In this document: positions 33,654 through 42,427 of the stretch, piece after piece
Layout of the letters: each line of letters begins with the position of its first letter
Numbering within the stretch: the stretch's first letter is position 1
Origin: Paradesertivirga mongoliensis
Lineage (GTDB): Bacteria; Bacteroidota; Bacteroidia; Sphingobacteriales; Sphingobacteriaceae
Length of the DNA: 64,000 bases
Direction of reading: 5' to 3'
Assembly: GCF_024436395.1 (NCBI RefSeq)
Contig: NZ_JAFMZO010000004.1
Coordinates: 434,001-498,000, forward strand
Notes under the pieces: generated by a model
What the model saw: the letters and a program-made list of their open reading frames with translations, nothing else
Databases searched by the model: none
What the model was told of the DNA's origin: nothing
Program-made: the position numbers and the translations under genes

Positions 33654-34874
33654 TTACTCTTTATATAAAAACCACTTAAGCAATTCCCGGTAGCTTGACT
33701 TTTTACCATACATCAGAATGCCAACTCGGTAAATCCTGGCTGCAACCCACGTAGTAAAGATAAAGCCCGCAATTAGAAAGGTTATGGATAAATATAACTG
33801 CCAGTCTGGTACACCAAACGGAATTCTAACCATCATGGCGATGGGAGAGGTAAAGGGAATCATGCTTAGCCAAAACGACAATGTGCTGTTGGGATTGTTT
33901 ACGATAAAGCTGAATGCCATAATGTATGTAAATAGCAGCGGCAGTGTAATTGGAAACATAAACTGCTGCGTTTCAGTTTCGTTGTCAACCGCCGAACCCA
34001 CCGCAGCAAATAGGGCGCTGTATAACAGATACCCTCCTAAAAAATACGCTAAGAAAGTAACCAGTATATATCCTACAGGAATAGTTTGTAAGGCACTTAA
34101 CATGGGGAGAGCCTGAACGTCGGTGATCTTTGTGGCCAGGTAAGATAAAGTAACCCAAAGCAGAAATTGAGTCAGGCCAACCATTCCGATCCCAATAATT
34201 TTTCCCAGCATCAACTGAAACGGCTTTACCGACGATATAATTACTTCGACGATACGGCTTGTTTTTTCCTCTATCACACCTCTCATTACCTGGGCACCAT
34301 AAATAAAGAGGCAAATGTAGATAAGTATTGCAGCCGCAAAGCTGATAGCGTAAGCGGCTTTTGTGTCGGTTTTTTTCTCGCCTTCATCGGTAAGTTCCTT
34401 ATATTCTATGCTTACGTTAGGCTTAATCCGTTCGAGGGTTGCAATATCAATTCCGGCTTCCTGCAAATGCTTGGTTCGCAGGATATTATTGATTTGATTT
34501 TCTATTTCGTTGGTGATAAACATTGGGGCCTTCTTTTCCGAAACAAGTTGCACCTGCGATTGATCCCCAATATCTTTCGGGATAAACAATACAAAACTGC
34601 CGTCTTCTCTGGCCCGTAGTTTAGCGTCGCTAAACTCTTCCGCTGTTGGTAAAAAAATAAGGCTTTTTGAATTCTTAAGTTGGGGTAAGAAAAATCCGCT
34701 TTTGTCAATAACGGCAACCTCCGTTATCGCATCGCCACCGGTGTGAGTGAGGTAAGCAACCAGGCCGGTCATTCCCATAAATAGGAGAGGAACCAAAATA
34801 GTCATCAACAGGAAACTTTTTTTCTTTACCCGGCTAAGATATTCCCGTCGTATGATGAGTAGGGTTTTACGCAT
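33654..34874 (-). CDS. ABC transporter permease (NatB/ABC-2 type)
   Basis: A 406-residue ABC-2 type permease. A first helix 'SFLLMTILVPLLFMGMTGLVAYL' is followed by a large extracytoplasmic domain (about residues 45-180) and then five more helices, including 'LPLLFTYIMAFSFIV' and 'LYLSITFLIAGFIFTTWVAARI'. This topology, with the block 'GVIEEKTSRIVEVIISSVKPFQLMLGKIIGIGMVGLTQFLLW', fits the NatB/YhaP family of Na+ or unknown export. It overlaps the start of the ATPase gene by 8 bases and is partnered with it. Substrate is unknown. Confidence 0.9.
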   Translation of the reverse strand: MRKTLLIIRREYLSRVKKKSFLLMTILVPLLFMGMTGLVAYLTHTGGDAITEVAVIDKSGFFLPQLKNSKSLIFLPTAEEFSDAKLRAREDGSFVLFIPKDIGDQSQVQLVSEKKAPMFITNEIENQINNILRTKHLQEAGIDIATLERIKPNVSIEYKELTDEGEKKTDTKAAYAISFAAAILIYICLFIYGAQVMRGVIEEKTSRIVEVIISSVKPFQLMLGKIIGIGMVGLTQFLLWVTLSYLATKITDVQALPMLSALQTIPVGYILVTFLAYFLGGYLLYSALFAAVGSAVDNETETQQFMFPITLPLLFTYIMAFSFIVNNPNSTLSFWLSMIPFTSPIAMMVRIPFGVPDWQLYLSITFLIAGFIFTTWVAARIYRVGILMYGKKSSYRELLKWFLYKE

Positions 34875-35778
34875 GATCGATACCGTTTACCTGCTGAATG
34901 AAAATTTCATTAATTGTTGGAATTACTTCTGTAAGCTGCTGAATTTGCGCCACCGAAAGCAGGTACTGCAGCGCATCATTAACCTTCACTCCATTTCTAA
35001 GCTTTAAAACAATCTCTTTGGTATCCTCGAGGTTACGCGACTTAACAACCTCGTATAGTTCGGTGGCTTCAGGCTTTATTTCTTCACCCAGATACTCAAT
35101 GCAGTAAGTATTACTGCGATACGAATTTCTGATATCCTTCAGACGGCCATCGAGTACCTTTTTAGATTTATGAATCAGAGCGATACTATCGCAAAGCTGT
35201 TCAACAGATTCCATTCTGTGGGTAGAGAAAATAATAGTTGCGCCTTTTTTATTCAATTCCAGAATTTCATTTTTAATCACCTCGGCGTTAATGGGATCGA
35301 AGCCAGAGAAAGGCTCGTCTAATATAATTAGGTCTGGTTCATGTATTACCGTTGCAACAAATTGAACCTTTTGCTGCATGCCTTTGCTTAGGTCTTCTAC
35401 CTTTTTTTTCCACCAGCTTTGCATCTCCAGCTTTTCAAACCAGTATTGGCTGCGTTGAAGAGCTTCTGCTTTGCTAAGTCCTTTTAATTGGGCCAGATAA
35501 AGCGTTTGCTCGCCTATTTCCATCTTTTTATAGAGACCCCGTTCTTCGGGTAAATACCCAATCCGGTTAATATGTGCAGGATTTAGACGTTCGCCGTTAA
35601 TATAAACGCTTCCTTCGTCTGGAGCCGTTATTTGATTGATGATTCTTATTAACGAGGTCTTTCCGGCACCGTTAGGGCCAAGCAAACCGAAAATACAGCC
35701 TTTTTCGACCTCCAGGCTCACATTGTCGAGTGCCCTGTGATCGGCATATTGCTTGACTATATTTTCGATTTTAAGCAT
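34867..35778 (-). CDS. ABC transporter ATP-binding protein (NatA-like)
   Basis: A 303-residue ATPase from the ATG at 35778; an in-frame start at 35808 would add ten residues with no family match, so the shorter one is preferred. Walker A is 'GLLGPNGAGKTSLIRI', signature 'LSKGMQQKVQFVATV', Walker B 'LIILDEPFSGFDP', and the H-loop 'IIFSTHRMESVEQLCD'. The C-terminal domain (about residues 215-303) is the extra part typical of NatA-type exporters. It drives the permease encoded just downstream, which it overlaps by 8 bases. Confidence 0.92.
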   Translation of the reverse strand: MLKIENIVKQYADHRALDNVSLEVEKGCIFGLLGPNGAGKTSLIRIINQITAPDEGSVYINGERLNPAHINRIGYLPEERGLYKKMEIGEQTLYLAQLKGLSKAEALQRSQYWFEKLEMQSWWKKKVEDLSKGMQQKVQFVATVIHEPDLIILDEPFSGFDPINAEVIKNEILELNKKGATIIFSTHRMESVEQLCDSIALIHKSKKVLDGRLKDIRNSYRSNTYCIEYLGEEIKPEATELYEVVKSRNLEDTKEIVLKLRNGVKVNDALQYLLSVAQIQQLTEVIPTINEIFIQQVNGIDHA

Positions 35779-35832
35779 AGTTGGGGTAGCCGGAAAGCCG
35801 GAAAGCATGATTTGCTTTATTTCTTAAGGCTT

Positions 35833-36198
35833 TTATAAAGTTATAGAATTAAGTAAAGTCGTGATATCGGAAGGCTTTAGAGGCTTTACCAGAAAAGTGT
35901 AGACATTCGGGAAGTTGAAAGAATCACCATGATCGTCTGAACTGGTGGAAGAGGTAAGGATAATGACCTTGTGGTCAAGGTCTTTTTTCGCCATTTGGTT
36001 TAAAAACTGCCAGCCATCCATTAATGGCATATTCAGATCTAGAAAGATAAAATCAGGATTTACTTCTGTAATCATTTGCAAACCTTTAACGGGATCGTTG
36101 CATTCGTATACCACGGTTTCCGGAGAAATTTGGTTGATTAACTTTCTAACAATAAAAGTAGATATCTCGATATCATCGATTACAAGAACAGTTTTCAT
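35833..36198 (-). CDS. Single-domain response regulator (CheY-like)
   Basis: A 121-residue receiver domain with no output domain. The acidic pair is D8-D9 in 'VLVIDDIEIS', the phospho-acceptor is Asp54 in 'FIFLDLNMPLMDGWQFL', Thr82/Ser83 are in 'IILTSSTSS', and Lys105 is in 'FLVKPLKPSD'. All five conserved residues are present, so it should be phosphorylatable. No histidine kinase is adjacent. Proteins of this kind serve as phosphorelay shuttles or bind target proteins. A near-consensus promoter word TACCTTAG lies upstream at about 36225. Confidence 0.93.
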   Translation of the reverse strand: MKTVLVIDDIEISTFIVRKLINQISPETVVYECNDPVKGLQMITEVNPDFIFLDLNMPLMDGWQFLNQMAKKDLDHKVIILTSSTSSDDHGDSFNFPNVYTFLVKPLKPSDITTLLNSITL

Positions 36199-36329
36199 TG
36201 CGCGTTTGAGGTTTTAGATATTTAGTCCCTAAGGTAATTTTTTTATTGAAATAAGTAATATAGGACATTAATTTTATTTTTAGTTTCGCCTCTCATTGAA
36301 TTCAAAAATCGTACCTCAATATATTAGAC

Positions 36330-37316
36330 ATGAAGAAAGTTATAGCTTTAGTAACCGGAGGTTTCACCGGCGAATCTGTGATATCCCTTAAAAGTGCTGA
36401 AGTGATTGATAAAAATCTTGATCGCGACAGGTTTGATGTGTATAAAGTTATTATTTCGGCGCAAAGCTGGTTTCATGAGGATGAGGGAGGTGTGAAGCAT
36501 GAGGTTAACAAAAACGATTTTTCGATTGAAATTCAGGGAAAAGTCATTCGTTTTGACGGGATATTTATCGGATTGCACGGCTCGCCCGGCGAAGACGGAA
36601 AATTACAGGGCTATTTCGATATGATCGGCATTCCGTATACCACCTGTGATGCGCCCACTTCGGCAATTACCATGAATAAAGGTTACACCAAAGCTATCGT
36701 AAATGGGGTGGCGGACTTGAATATTGCCCATTCTGTGCAACTATTTTCCAATGGGAAGGATACCGCCGCTCAAATACTGGCGCAACTCGATCTTCCCTTA
36801 TTTGTCAAACCAAATAATGGCGGAAGCAGTATTGGGATGAGTAAGGTTAAAACAGCCGAAGAACTTCCCGAAGCGCTTGAAAAAGCATTTAAGGAAGATA
36901 CCCAGGTATTAGTTGAAGAATTTATAAAGGGCCGCGAATTTACCATTGGTGTGTATCATGGAAAAGAAGGTGTTAAAGTACTTCCGGCGACCGAGATTGT
37001 AACTTCAAAAGAGTTTTTCGACTTTGAGGCAAAATATACTTCTGGCGTTACCGAAGAGATTACGCCGGGCAGAATGTCCGACGAGGAAAAGAATCGGGTG
37101 GAAAGAGTTGTTCTGGAGGCCTATAAGAAGCTGAATTGCAGAGGGGTTGTGCGAATAGACTATATCCTGGAGGAAGGAACGGGCAAATTCTTTTTTATAG
37201 AAGTGAACACCGTCCCTGGGCAAACTGAAAATAGTATTATTCCGCAACAGGTCCGGGCCATTGGCCGAACCATAAAAGACTTTTATACCGAGTTAATTGA
37301 AGTGGCAATTGTCTGA
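36330..37316 (+). CDS. ddl: D-alanine--D-alanine ligase
   Basis: A 328-residue ATP-grasp enzyme. The N-terminal opening 'ALVTGGFTGESVISLKSAEVI' is the Ddl domain 1; 'HGSPGEDGKLQGYFDMIGIPYTTCDAPTSAITMNK' is the conserved core; ATP-grasp residues are in 'LFVKPNNGGSSIGMSKV' and the C-terminal 'FIEVNTVPGQTENSIIPQQ'. It joins two D-Ala residues for peptidoglycan. The usual N-P-G sequence reads NTVPGQT here, normal for this family. Its stop codon immediately abuts that of the convergent thioesterase gene. No mur gene is adjacent. Confidence 0.94.
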   Translation: MKKVIALVTGGFTGESVISLKSAEVIDKNLDRDRFDVYKVIISAQSWFHEDEGGVKHEVNKNDFSIEIQGKVIRFDGIFIGLHGSPGEDGKLQGYFDMIGIPYTTCDAPTSAITMNKGYTKAIVNGVADLNIAHSVQLFSNGKDTAAQILAQLDLPLFVKPNNGGSSIGMSKVKTAEELPEALEKAFKEDTQVLVEEFIKGREFTIGVYHGKEGVKVLPATEIVTSKEFFDFEAKYTSGVTEEITPGRMSDEEKNRVERVVLEAYKKLNCRGVVRIDYILEEGTGKFFFIEVNTVPGQTENSIIPQQVRAIGRTIKDFYTELIEVAIV

Positions 37317-37739
37317 TCAGATAGAATATCTCTCGATCATTTCTTCTGTTATCTTCATGCCGCGGCCGGTTTGAATGTCGATTAATACATAATCAAACCA
37401 ACCGTCGCTGCATACTTTTCCGGTTTTCGAACTTACAATTTCGAACTTTACTTTGCTGCTTTTTTCATCCATCGAAATGATCCAGGTGGTTACCGTAAAC
37501 ATTTCGCCCAAAGTTAAGGGACGTTTAAATTCTACATGGGCGGTTTTAACTACCCATCCATACCCCATATCTATAAATTCTTCCATAGACATGCCATAGC
37601 AAGTTTCCATTTGCTCGTAACGGGCTGCTAATACGTAGTCAAGGTATTTACTGTTGTGGACATGATTAAACATGTCGATATCGTCCGGCCGTACCTTCAA
37701 TTCGGTAGTGAATTTGCTGTATTCTTTATGTTTATCCAT
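37317..37739 (-). CDS. Acyl-CoA thioesterase (4-hydroxybenzoyl-CoA thioesterase type)
   Basis: A 140-residue hotdog protein. The catalytic region is 'LKVRPDDIDMFNHVHNSKYLDYVLAARYEQME', in which D of 'DIDMFNHVHN' is the expected nucleophilic Asp of the 4HBT/YbgC type, followed by 'VVKTAHVEFKRPLTLGEMFTVTTWI'. It hydrolyses acyl-CoA esters, chain length unknown. Compared with the thioesterase at 7883, this belongs to the other hotdog subfamily. It is divergent from the BLUF-like gene and convergent with ddl, with stop codons touching. Confidence 0.92.
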   Translation of the reverse strand: MDKHKEYSKFTTELKVRPDDIDMFNHVHNSKYLDYVLAARYEQMETCYGMSMEEFIDMGYGWVVKTAHVEFKRPLTLGEMFTVTTWIISMDEKSSKVKFEIVSSKTGKVCSDGWFDYVLIDIQTGRGMKITEEMIERYSI

Positions 37740-38152
37740 TCAAAACTTTTGCTTCAAAAAAAGCTAACAAGGAAATTATTTAAGAGTTCATAAAAATAGT
37801 AATACTTTCCTTTTGCGCTAATTTATATTGTTTACATCCATTATTCAGAATAATGGATTACTAAAAACCTACCTCGCATTTATATTTACAAGAGTTTTTG
37901 TGCACCCTTTGAAATTAAGGCACATCCGTCTCAATAAACCATCCTCTGATGTCTGGACGAAAAGAGGAGCGGGTGGTGAGAGGCTTCCTTTAATCAAAGT
38001 CAAAGCTGGCTTCCGTCCAATTGAAGTGGTTTGGGATATCCGTCACAAAAGATATAATGGTTATCAGCTGCCTTAAAATCAATAAAATATTTAGCGATTG
38101 TGTTAAATAACTTATATATTTCCCGCTTTATAATCAAAAAACTAACCAAACA
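37740..38152. other. Intergenic region with an uncertain short frame
   Basis: About 410 bases between divergent genes. A reading frame of 82 codons (TTG start at 37828, stop at 38076, plus strand) is present but has no recognisable similarity, an unusual start, and begins across a palindrome, so I do not call it a gene. The region from 37960 to 38076 is less AT-rich than the rest and may be a gene remnant. TATATTTC near 38115 could be a weak promoter box for the BLUF-like gene. Confidence 0.4.
37836..37858. promoter_or_regulatory. 23-bp palindrome, possible operator
   Basis: ATCCATTATTC (37836-37846), one central A, and GAATAATGGAT (37848-37858) make a perfect palindrome. With no room for a loop it is more like a dimeric protein-binding site than a terminator. 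It lies about 100 bases upstream of the thioesterase start and about 300 upstream of the BLUF-like gene. Confidence 0.5.
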
Positions 38153-38569
38153 ATGAATAGCCCGCCCTTGCATGCAATTATCTTCATAAGTTCGGTGACA
38201 GAAATTTTAAAGACCGAAGAAGTGGCTGCTATTGTCGATGCTGAACGTAAAGTGGCTACCTCACGTGGTTTAACCGGTATTGTGATGGTTTTAGGAGGAA
38301 ATGTGCTTCGTTTAATCGAAGGTAATAAGGAAAAGGTGTTAGAGGAATACGAGGACGTTAAGCGAAATCCTAACCTAAGTAATATTATCAAACTTTTTGA
38401 CCACAGTTCCACCCACCGGTATTTTGAAAATTACGTATTTATGAGCGACATCCATTCAGTTCTAAATGATTTCAGTAATCCGGAGATGGAAGCTTATTTA
38501 GAGGAGTGCTTTAATATTGATAGCAGGGAGATGCGTATCCTGAAAGATTTCCTGAAGAATAACCGGTAG
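38153..38569 (+). CDS. BLUF-like domain protein lacking flavin-photocycle residues
   Basis: A 138-residue protein whose first 100 residues align with the BLUF blue-light sensor fold: 'HAIIFISSVTEILKTEE', 'RGLTGIVMVLGGNVLRLIEGNKEKVLEEYEDV' and 'THRYFENYVFM'. The residues needed for photochemistry are replaced: Phe11 where Tyr is expected (YxS), Ala35 at the flavin-binding Asn, and Arg53 at the signalling Gln in the 'FxQxLEG' box (here NVLRLIEG). Tyr94 stands near the usual Trp. It is therefore likely a non-photoactive BLUF-like protein. A C-terminal helix (residues 110-138) is present; no other domain is fused. Confidence 0.82.
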   Translation: MNSPPLHAIIFISSVTEILKTEEVAAIVDAERKVATSRGLTGIVMVLGGNVLRLIEGNKEKVLEEYEDVKRNPNLSNIIKLFDHSSTHRYFENYVFMSDIHSVLNDFSNPEMEAYLEECFNIDSREMRILKDFLKNNR

Positions 38570-38611
38570 TTTTAATTTATCGATTATATTGGTAAAATCA
38601 GATACAATCAG

Positions 38612-38619
38612 TACCTTTG
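38612..38619 (+). promoter_or_regulatory. Bacteroidota-type promoter of rpsO
   Basis: TACCTTTG with TTGG starting at 38589, giving 20 bases between TTG and the box. This is the best full match to the TTG-N(19-21)-TAnnTTTG consensus I saw. It leaves a leader of about 42 bases before rpsO. Confidence 0.65.
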
Positions 38620-38665
38620 CAGGCAATTAACAAAAATATTTAATCGCTTTAATATTATTCAGGTA

Positions 38666-38944
38666 ATGTATTTAAGTACAGAGTACAAGGCAGAGATTTT
38701 TGCCAAACACGGTAAATCAGCAACTGATACCGGTTCAACAGAAGGTCAGGTAGCTTTATTTACAGCTCGTATTGCTCACTTAACAGGGCATTTGAAAAAC
38801 AACAGAAAAGATTTTTCTACTCAGTTAGCTCTTCAAAAATTAGTAGGTAAACGTCGTGGTTTACTCGCTTATTTATATAAGAAAGATATTAACAGGTATC
38901 GTGCTATCATCAAAGCTCTTGAGCTAAGAGATATCATAAAATAA
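38666..38944 (+). CDS. rpsO: 30S ribosomal protein S15
   Basis: A 92-residue S15. The diagnostic blocks 'TGSTEGQVALFTARIAHLTGHLKNNRKDFSTQLALQKLVGKRRGLLAYLYKKD' and 'RYRAIIKALELRD' are complete. It binds the central domain of 16S rRNA early in small-subunit assembly. As in other bacteria it is directly upstream of pnp; a terminator-like hairpin between the two may reduce or stop read-through. Confidence 0.97.
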   Translation: MYLSTEYKAEIFAKHGKSATDTGSTEGQVALFTARIAHLTGHLKNNRKDFSTQLALQKLVGKRRGLLAYLYKKDINRYRAIIKALELRDIIK

Positions 38945-38961
38945 TTCTTTTTAAAAAAATC

Positions 38962-38994
38962 AAAAGCCATCCATTAAAGGGTGGCTTTTTTTTT
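38962..38994 (+). terminator. Terminator/attenuator between rpsO and pnp
   Basis: AAAAGCCATCC (38962-38972) pairs with GGGTGGCTTTT around a short loop, followed by a run of nine T. Read-through would be needed for rpsO-pnp co-transcription. Confidence 0.8.
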
Positions 38995-39068
38995 AACTTC
39001 GCAATAAATTTTAATAAAATATCCCGATGCGTTATTAAAGAGGAAAAGCGCATCATTAATGAAAAAAA

Positions 39069-41228
39069 ATGAGTTATAACTTAATTACAAAATCTTTCGA
39101 TTTGGGCGATGGCCGTATAATCGAAATTGAAACCGGTAAGCTTGCCAAACAAGCCGATGGTTCTGTAGTAGTGAAAATGGGTGATACCATGTTGCTGGCT
39201 ACTGTTGTGTCGTCGAAAGAGGCAAAAGAGGGGGTTGATTTCCTTCCTTTATCTGTTGATTACCAGGAAAAATATGCTGCAGCCGGACGGATTCCCGGCG
39301 GATTCCTTCGTCGTGAGGCACGTTTATCTGATTATGAGATTTTAATTTCACGCCTTGTGGACCGTGCATTGCGCCCGATGTTCCCTGAGGATTATCATGC
39401 CGATACTCAAGTGATGATTTCACTTATTTCAGCTGATAAAAATATTATGCCTGATGCCCTGGCTGGTCTTGCTGCATCAGCAGCGCTTGCTGTGTCAGAT
39501 ATACCCTTTAACGGGCCTATTTCTGAAGTGCGTGTTGCCAAAATTGACGGAAAACTTGTAATCAATCCTTATTTAAGCGATTTAGAGCGTGCAACTTTAG
39601 AATTTATAGTAGCCGGTTCAGAAAATGATATCGGCATGGTAGAGGGTGAGTGCAGCGAGATCGATGAAGAAGAAATGATCGAAGCGATCGAATTCGCTCA
39701 TAAAGCGATCAAAATCCAGGTAGCTGTTCAAAAAGAATTAATGGCGGAAGCTGGTAAAACAGTTAAGCGCACATATTCTCACGAGCATAGCAATCCGGCA
39801 TTAAGAGAGCAGGTTTTTGCAGCTACATATCAGCAGGTTTACGATGTAGCCAAATCAGGTTCATCTAAACATGATCGTTCTGACAGCTTTAAGTTGATCC
39901 GCGATACATTTATCGTTTCATTAGGAGAAGATATCGATGATATTACAAAGGGGTTAGCTAAGAAATATTTCCACGATGTGGAATATGATGCTATCCGCAA
40001 CTTGATCCTTGATGAAGGGATTCGTTTAGATGGTCGTGATGCACGCACGGTGCGCCCAATCTGGAGCGAAATTGGCTATTTGCCAGCAGCCCATGGTTCC
40101 GCAGTTTTTACCCGTGGTGAAACACAGGCCCTTACGACGGTTACATTAGGTACCAAACTTGATGAGCAGATGATCGACGGAGCTTTCTTTAATGGTTATC
40201 AAAAATTCATCTTACATTATAATTTCCCTGGTTTCTCAACCGGTGAGGTTCGTCCTAACAGAGGAGCCGGCCGCCGTGAAATCGGTCACGGTAACCTTGC
40301 ATTGCGTTCGTTGAAAAAAGTAATGCCTGGTGATGACGAAAATCCTTACACAGTTCGTATTGTATCTGATATCTTAGAATCTAATGGTTCGTCTTCTATG
40401 GCAACTGTTTGTGCCGGTACATTGGCACTTATGGATGCAGGTGTTAAATTGAAAGCACCAGTATCAGGTATTGCGATGGGACTAATCACTGATGAGAAAA
40501 CAGGTAAATACGCAGTGTTGTCTGATATCTTGGGTGATGAGGATCATTTAGGAGATATGGATTTCAAAGTTACAGGAACTGAAAAAGGCATTGTAGCATG
40601 TCAGATGGACTTGAAAATCAATGGTTTGAAGTGGGAAGTGTTAAGAGATGCTTTACATCAGGCTAAAGAAGGTCGCCTTCATATTCTAAACGAAATGAAG
40701 AAAACCATCGCCGAGCCTCGTGCAGAGTTAAAACCACATGCTCCTCGTTTAGAGATGCTTAGAATTGATAAAGAATTCATTGGCGCGGTTATCGGGCCAG
40801 GTGGAAAAGTTATCCAGGAAATGCAACGCGAAACAGGCGCTACCATAACTATCGAAGAAAAAGACAATCAGGGTGTTATCAGCATTTTTGCTCCTGGTAA
40901 AGATGCCATCGATGCAGCGGTAAAGCGTATCAAAAATATTGTTGCTAAACCAGAGCCCGGAGAAATCTACGAAGGAAAAGTGAAATCCATCATGCCATTC
41001 GGTGCATTTGTTGAAATTATGCCAGGTAAAGACGGTTTGCTGCATATTTCTGAGATCGACTGGAAGCGTTATGAATCCATGGATGGAATATTTAACGTTG
41101 GAGATGAAGTGAGAGTGAAATTGCTTGAAGTTGACAAACAAGGTAAACTCAAGTTATCGAGGAAGGCACTTATCCCTCGTCCGCCTAAAGAAGAGAAGCA
41201 ACCTGAAGGCTCTGCGCCGACAGCATAG
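39069..41228 (+). CDS. pnp: Polyribonucleotide nucleotidyltransferase
   Basis: A 719-residue PNPase with both RNase PH domains: '[27 protein letters not shown]' starts the first and '[22 protein letters not shown]' the second, with the phosphate/Mg block '[19 protein letters not shown]'. The KH domain is '[27 protein letters not shown]' and the S1 domain is '[35 protein letters not shown]'. It degrades RNA from the 3' end with phosphate. The length is typical; the C-terminus ends in a short Lys/Glu/Pro tail. It follows rpsO. Confidence 0.97.
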   Translation: MSYNLITKSFDLGDGRIIEIETGKLAKQADGSVVVKMGDTMLLATVVSSKEAKEGVDFLPLSVDYQEKYAAAGRIPGGFLRREARLSDYEILISRLVDRALRPMFPEDYHADTQVMISLISADKNIMPDALAGLAASAALAVSDIPFNGPISEVRVAKIDGKLVINPYLSDLERATLEFIVAGSENDIGMVEGECSEIDEEEMIEAIEFAHKAIKIQVAVQKELMAEAGKTVKRTYSHEHSNPALREQVFAATYQQVYDVAKSGSSKHDRSDSFKLIRDTFIVSLGEDIDDITKGLAKKYFHDVEYDAIRNLILDEGIRLDGRDARTVRPIWSEIGYLPAAHGSAVFTRGETQALTTVTLGTKLDEQMIDGAFFNGYQKFILHYNFPGFSTGEVRPNRGAGRREIGHGNLALRSLKKVMPGDDENPYTVRIVSDILESNGSSSMATVCAGTLALMDAGVKLKAPVSGIAMGLITDEKTGKYAVLSDILGDEDHLGDMDFKVTGTEKGIVACQMDLKINGLKWEVLRDALHQAKEGRLHILNEMKKTIAEPRAELKPHAPRLEMLRIDKEFIGAVIGPGGKVIQEMQRETGATITIEEKDNQGVISIFAPGKDAIDAAVKRIKNIVAKPEPGEIYEGKVKSIMPFGAFVEIMPGKDGLLHISEIDWKRYESMDGIFNVGDEVRVKLLEVDKQGKLKLSRKALIPRPPKEEKQPEGSAPTA

Positions 41229-41233
41229 ATTTC

Positions 41234-41256
41234 AAAGCCCCGCAAGGGGCTTTTTT
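41234..41256 (+). terminator. Terminator after pnp
   Basis: AAAGCCCC (41234-41241), loop GCAA, GGGGCTTT (41246-41253) and a T run: a typical strong rho-independent terminator. Confidence 0.9.
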
Positions 41257-41382
41257 ATTGGTCATCGAAACATTTTTCTCTGATAATTGTTTTGCAGAAA
41301 ACTCAAAAAAATCAAATAATTATTATGAAATACGCAGAATAATTGCGTGATTTGTATAAAAAAATAAAAAAATCCTATAGAA

Positions 41383-41676
41383 ATGCTTCAAAAAACGTTT
41401 GTTAAATCGAAAGGTGCATATAAAGTAAAATTTACTGTAAAAGCTGAAGGCGCGAAGACAGTTGAGTTACTTGGTTTGAATGATGATTGGGAAACTCCAG
41501 TCCTGCTATCGAAAAAGAAGGATGGTTCATTCTCTGCCGAAATCGCTTTACCTAAAGACTCTAAACACGAATTTAAATATCGCGTAAACGAAACTGACTG
41601 GATGAACGAAGAGGAAGCAGACGTACAGGTGCCAAATGAATTTGGAAGCACCAATAGCGTGTTGAAACTTTATTAG
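41383..41676 (+). CDS. Isoamylase early-set (CBM48-like) domain protein
   Basis: A 97-residue single-domain protein of the Ig-like fold found at the front of glycogen branching enzymes, isoamylases and AMPK beta. The pattern is 'YKVKFTVKAEGAKTVELLGLNDDWETPVLLSKKKDGSFSAEIALPKDSKHEFKYRVNETDW', with the 'DDW.....L.....G.F' and 'hEFKYrV....W' blocks. It has no catalytic domain. Such free-standing domains may bind glycogen or alpha-glucan. The promoter is not evident. It ends at a terminator. Confidence 0.85.
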   Translation: MLQKTFVKSKGAYKVKFTVKAEGAKTVELLGLNDDWETPVLLSKKKDGSFSAEIALPKDSKHEFKYRVNETDWMNEEEADVQVPNEFGSTNSVLKLY

Positions 41677-41694
41677 CACGCGACAAGGATACAT

Positions 41695-41736
41695 GAAGCA
41701 CGCTTTTAACTCATTGAGTTTAAGTGTGCTTTTTTG
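41695..41736 (+). terminator. Terminator after the CBM48-like gene
   Basis: Imperfect inverted repeat, AAGCAC...GTGCTT with an inner AACTC/GAGTT stem, then six T. Confidence 0.75.
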
Positions 41737-41760
41737 CTTTATACCCATCTCAATTCTATT

Positions 41761-42345
41761 ATGGACACAAACAAATTCGAAACAGCCCTGGAGCTTTTTG
41801 ACGATTATAACAGCCGCGATCCTAAACGCTATACCTGGAACGGCGCAGTATATCCACAAGAGCTTTTTTTTGCACTAAATGTTTATCAATGGGTAACTAA
41901 ATTAGATCCCAACGCAAGTGAAGCCTTATTGCTTGCTTCAAGATGTGAGCATATTGGTCGCTGGGAAATTCCAAGAGAATCATATCCCGAAGGAAAAGCG
42001 GGGTACTTAAACTGGCGAAGCAATCTTGCTAAGTATCATGCCGATATAGCTGCTCAGTTACTGCATAAAGCCGGATACTCTGATGATTTGATTGAAGATG
42101 TCCGCCGCATAGTTCTTAAACAACAGTTAAAAACTGATCCCGAAGTTCAAACTATGGAAAACGCACTTTGTCTTGTTTTCCTGCAGTTTGAGTACGACGA
42201 CTTTATTGAAAAGCACGACGATGCAAAGGTTGTCCGCATATTGCAAAAAACCTGGGGGAAAATGACTGAACCAGGCCATAATGCTGCCCTTACCTTAACA
42301 TACTCTGAAAGAGGGAAGGGGCTGATAGAAAAGGCGCTTGCCTAG
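41761..42345 (+). CDS. DUF4202 domain-containing protein
   Basis: A 194-residue protein from the ATG at 41761 (an in-frame start at 41734 lies in the terminator hairpin). It matches DUF4202: 'YPQELFFALNVYQWVTKLDPNASEALLLASRCEHIGRWEIPRESYPEGKAGYLNWRSNLAKYHADIA' with the conserved 'RCEHIxRWxxPRxxYPxGxxGYxxWR' block, and the later 'MENALCLVFLQFEYDDF'. The many His, Glu and Asp residues in this helical bundle suggest an HD-like metal site. Function is unknown. It appears monocistronic. Confidence 0.9.
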   Translation: MDTNKFETALELFDDYNSRDPKRYTWNGAVYPQELFFALNVYQWVTKLDPNASEALLLASRCEHIGRWEIPRESYPEGKAGYLNWRSNLAKYHADIAAQLLHKAGYSDDLIEDVRRIVLKQQLKTDPEVQTMENALCLVFLQFEYDDFIEKHDDAKVVRILQKTWGKMTEPGHNAALTLTYSERGKGLIEKALA

Positions 42346-42415
42346 AATGGCGGATTATTGGCACAACGAATCATTTTAATTGATAAAACTGGCAAATTTA
42401 ATTTGTCAAATCAAG

Positions 42416-42423
42416 TATATTTG
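42416..42423 (+). promoter_or_regulatory. TAnnTTTG promoter box at rpe
   Basis: TATATTTG ends 4 bases before the ATG at 42428; predicts a leaderless rpe transcript. Confidence 0.6.
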
Positions 42424-42427
42424 ATGC

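Noticed and set aside
37828..38076. 82-codon plus-strand frame in the gap before the BLUF-like gene
   Set aside because: TTG start, no recognisable similarity, and the first codons lie across a perfect palindrome. Kept only as a possible remnant.
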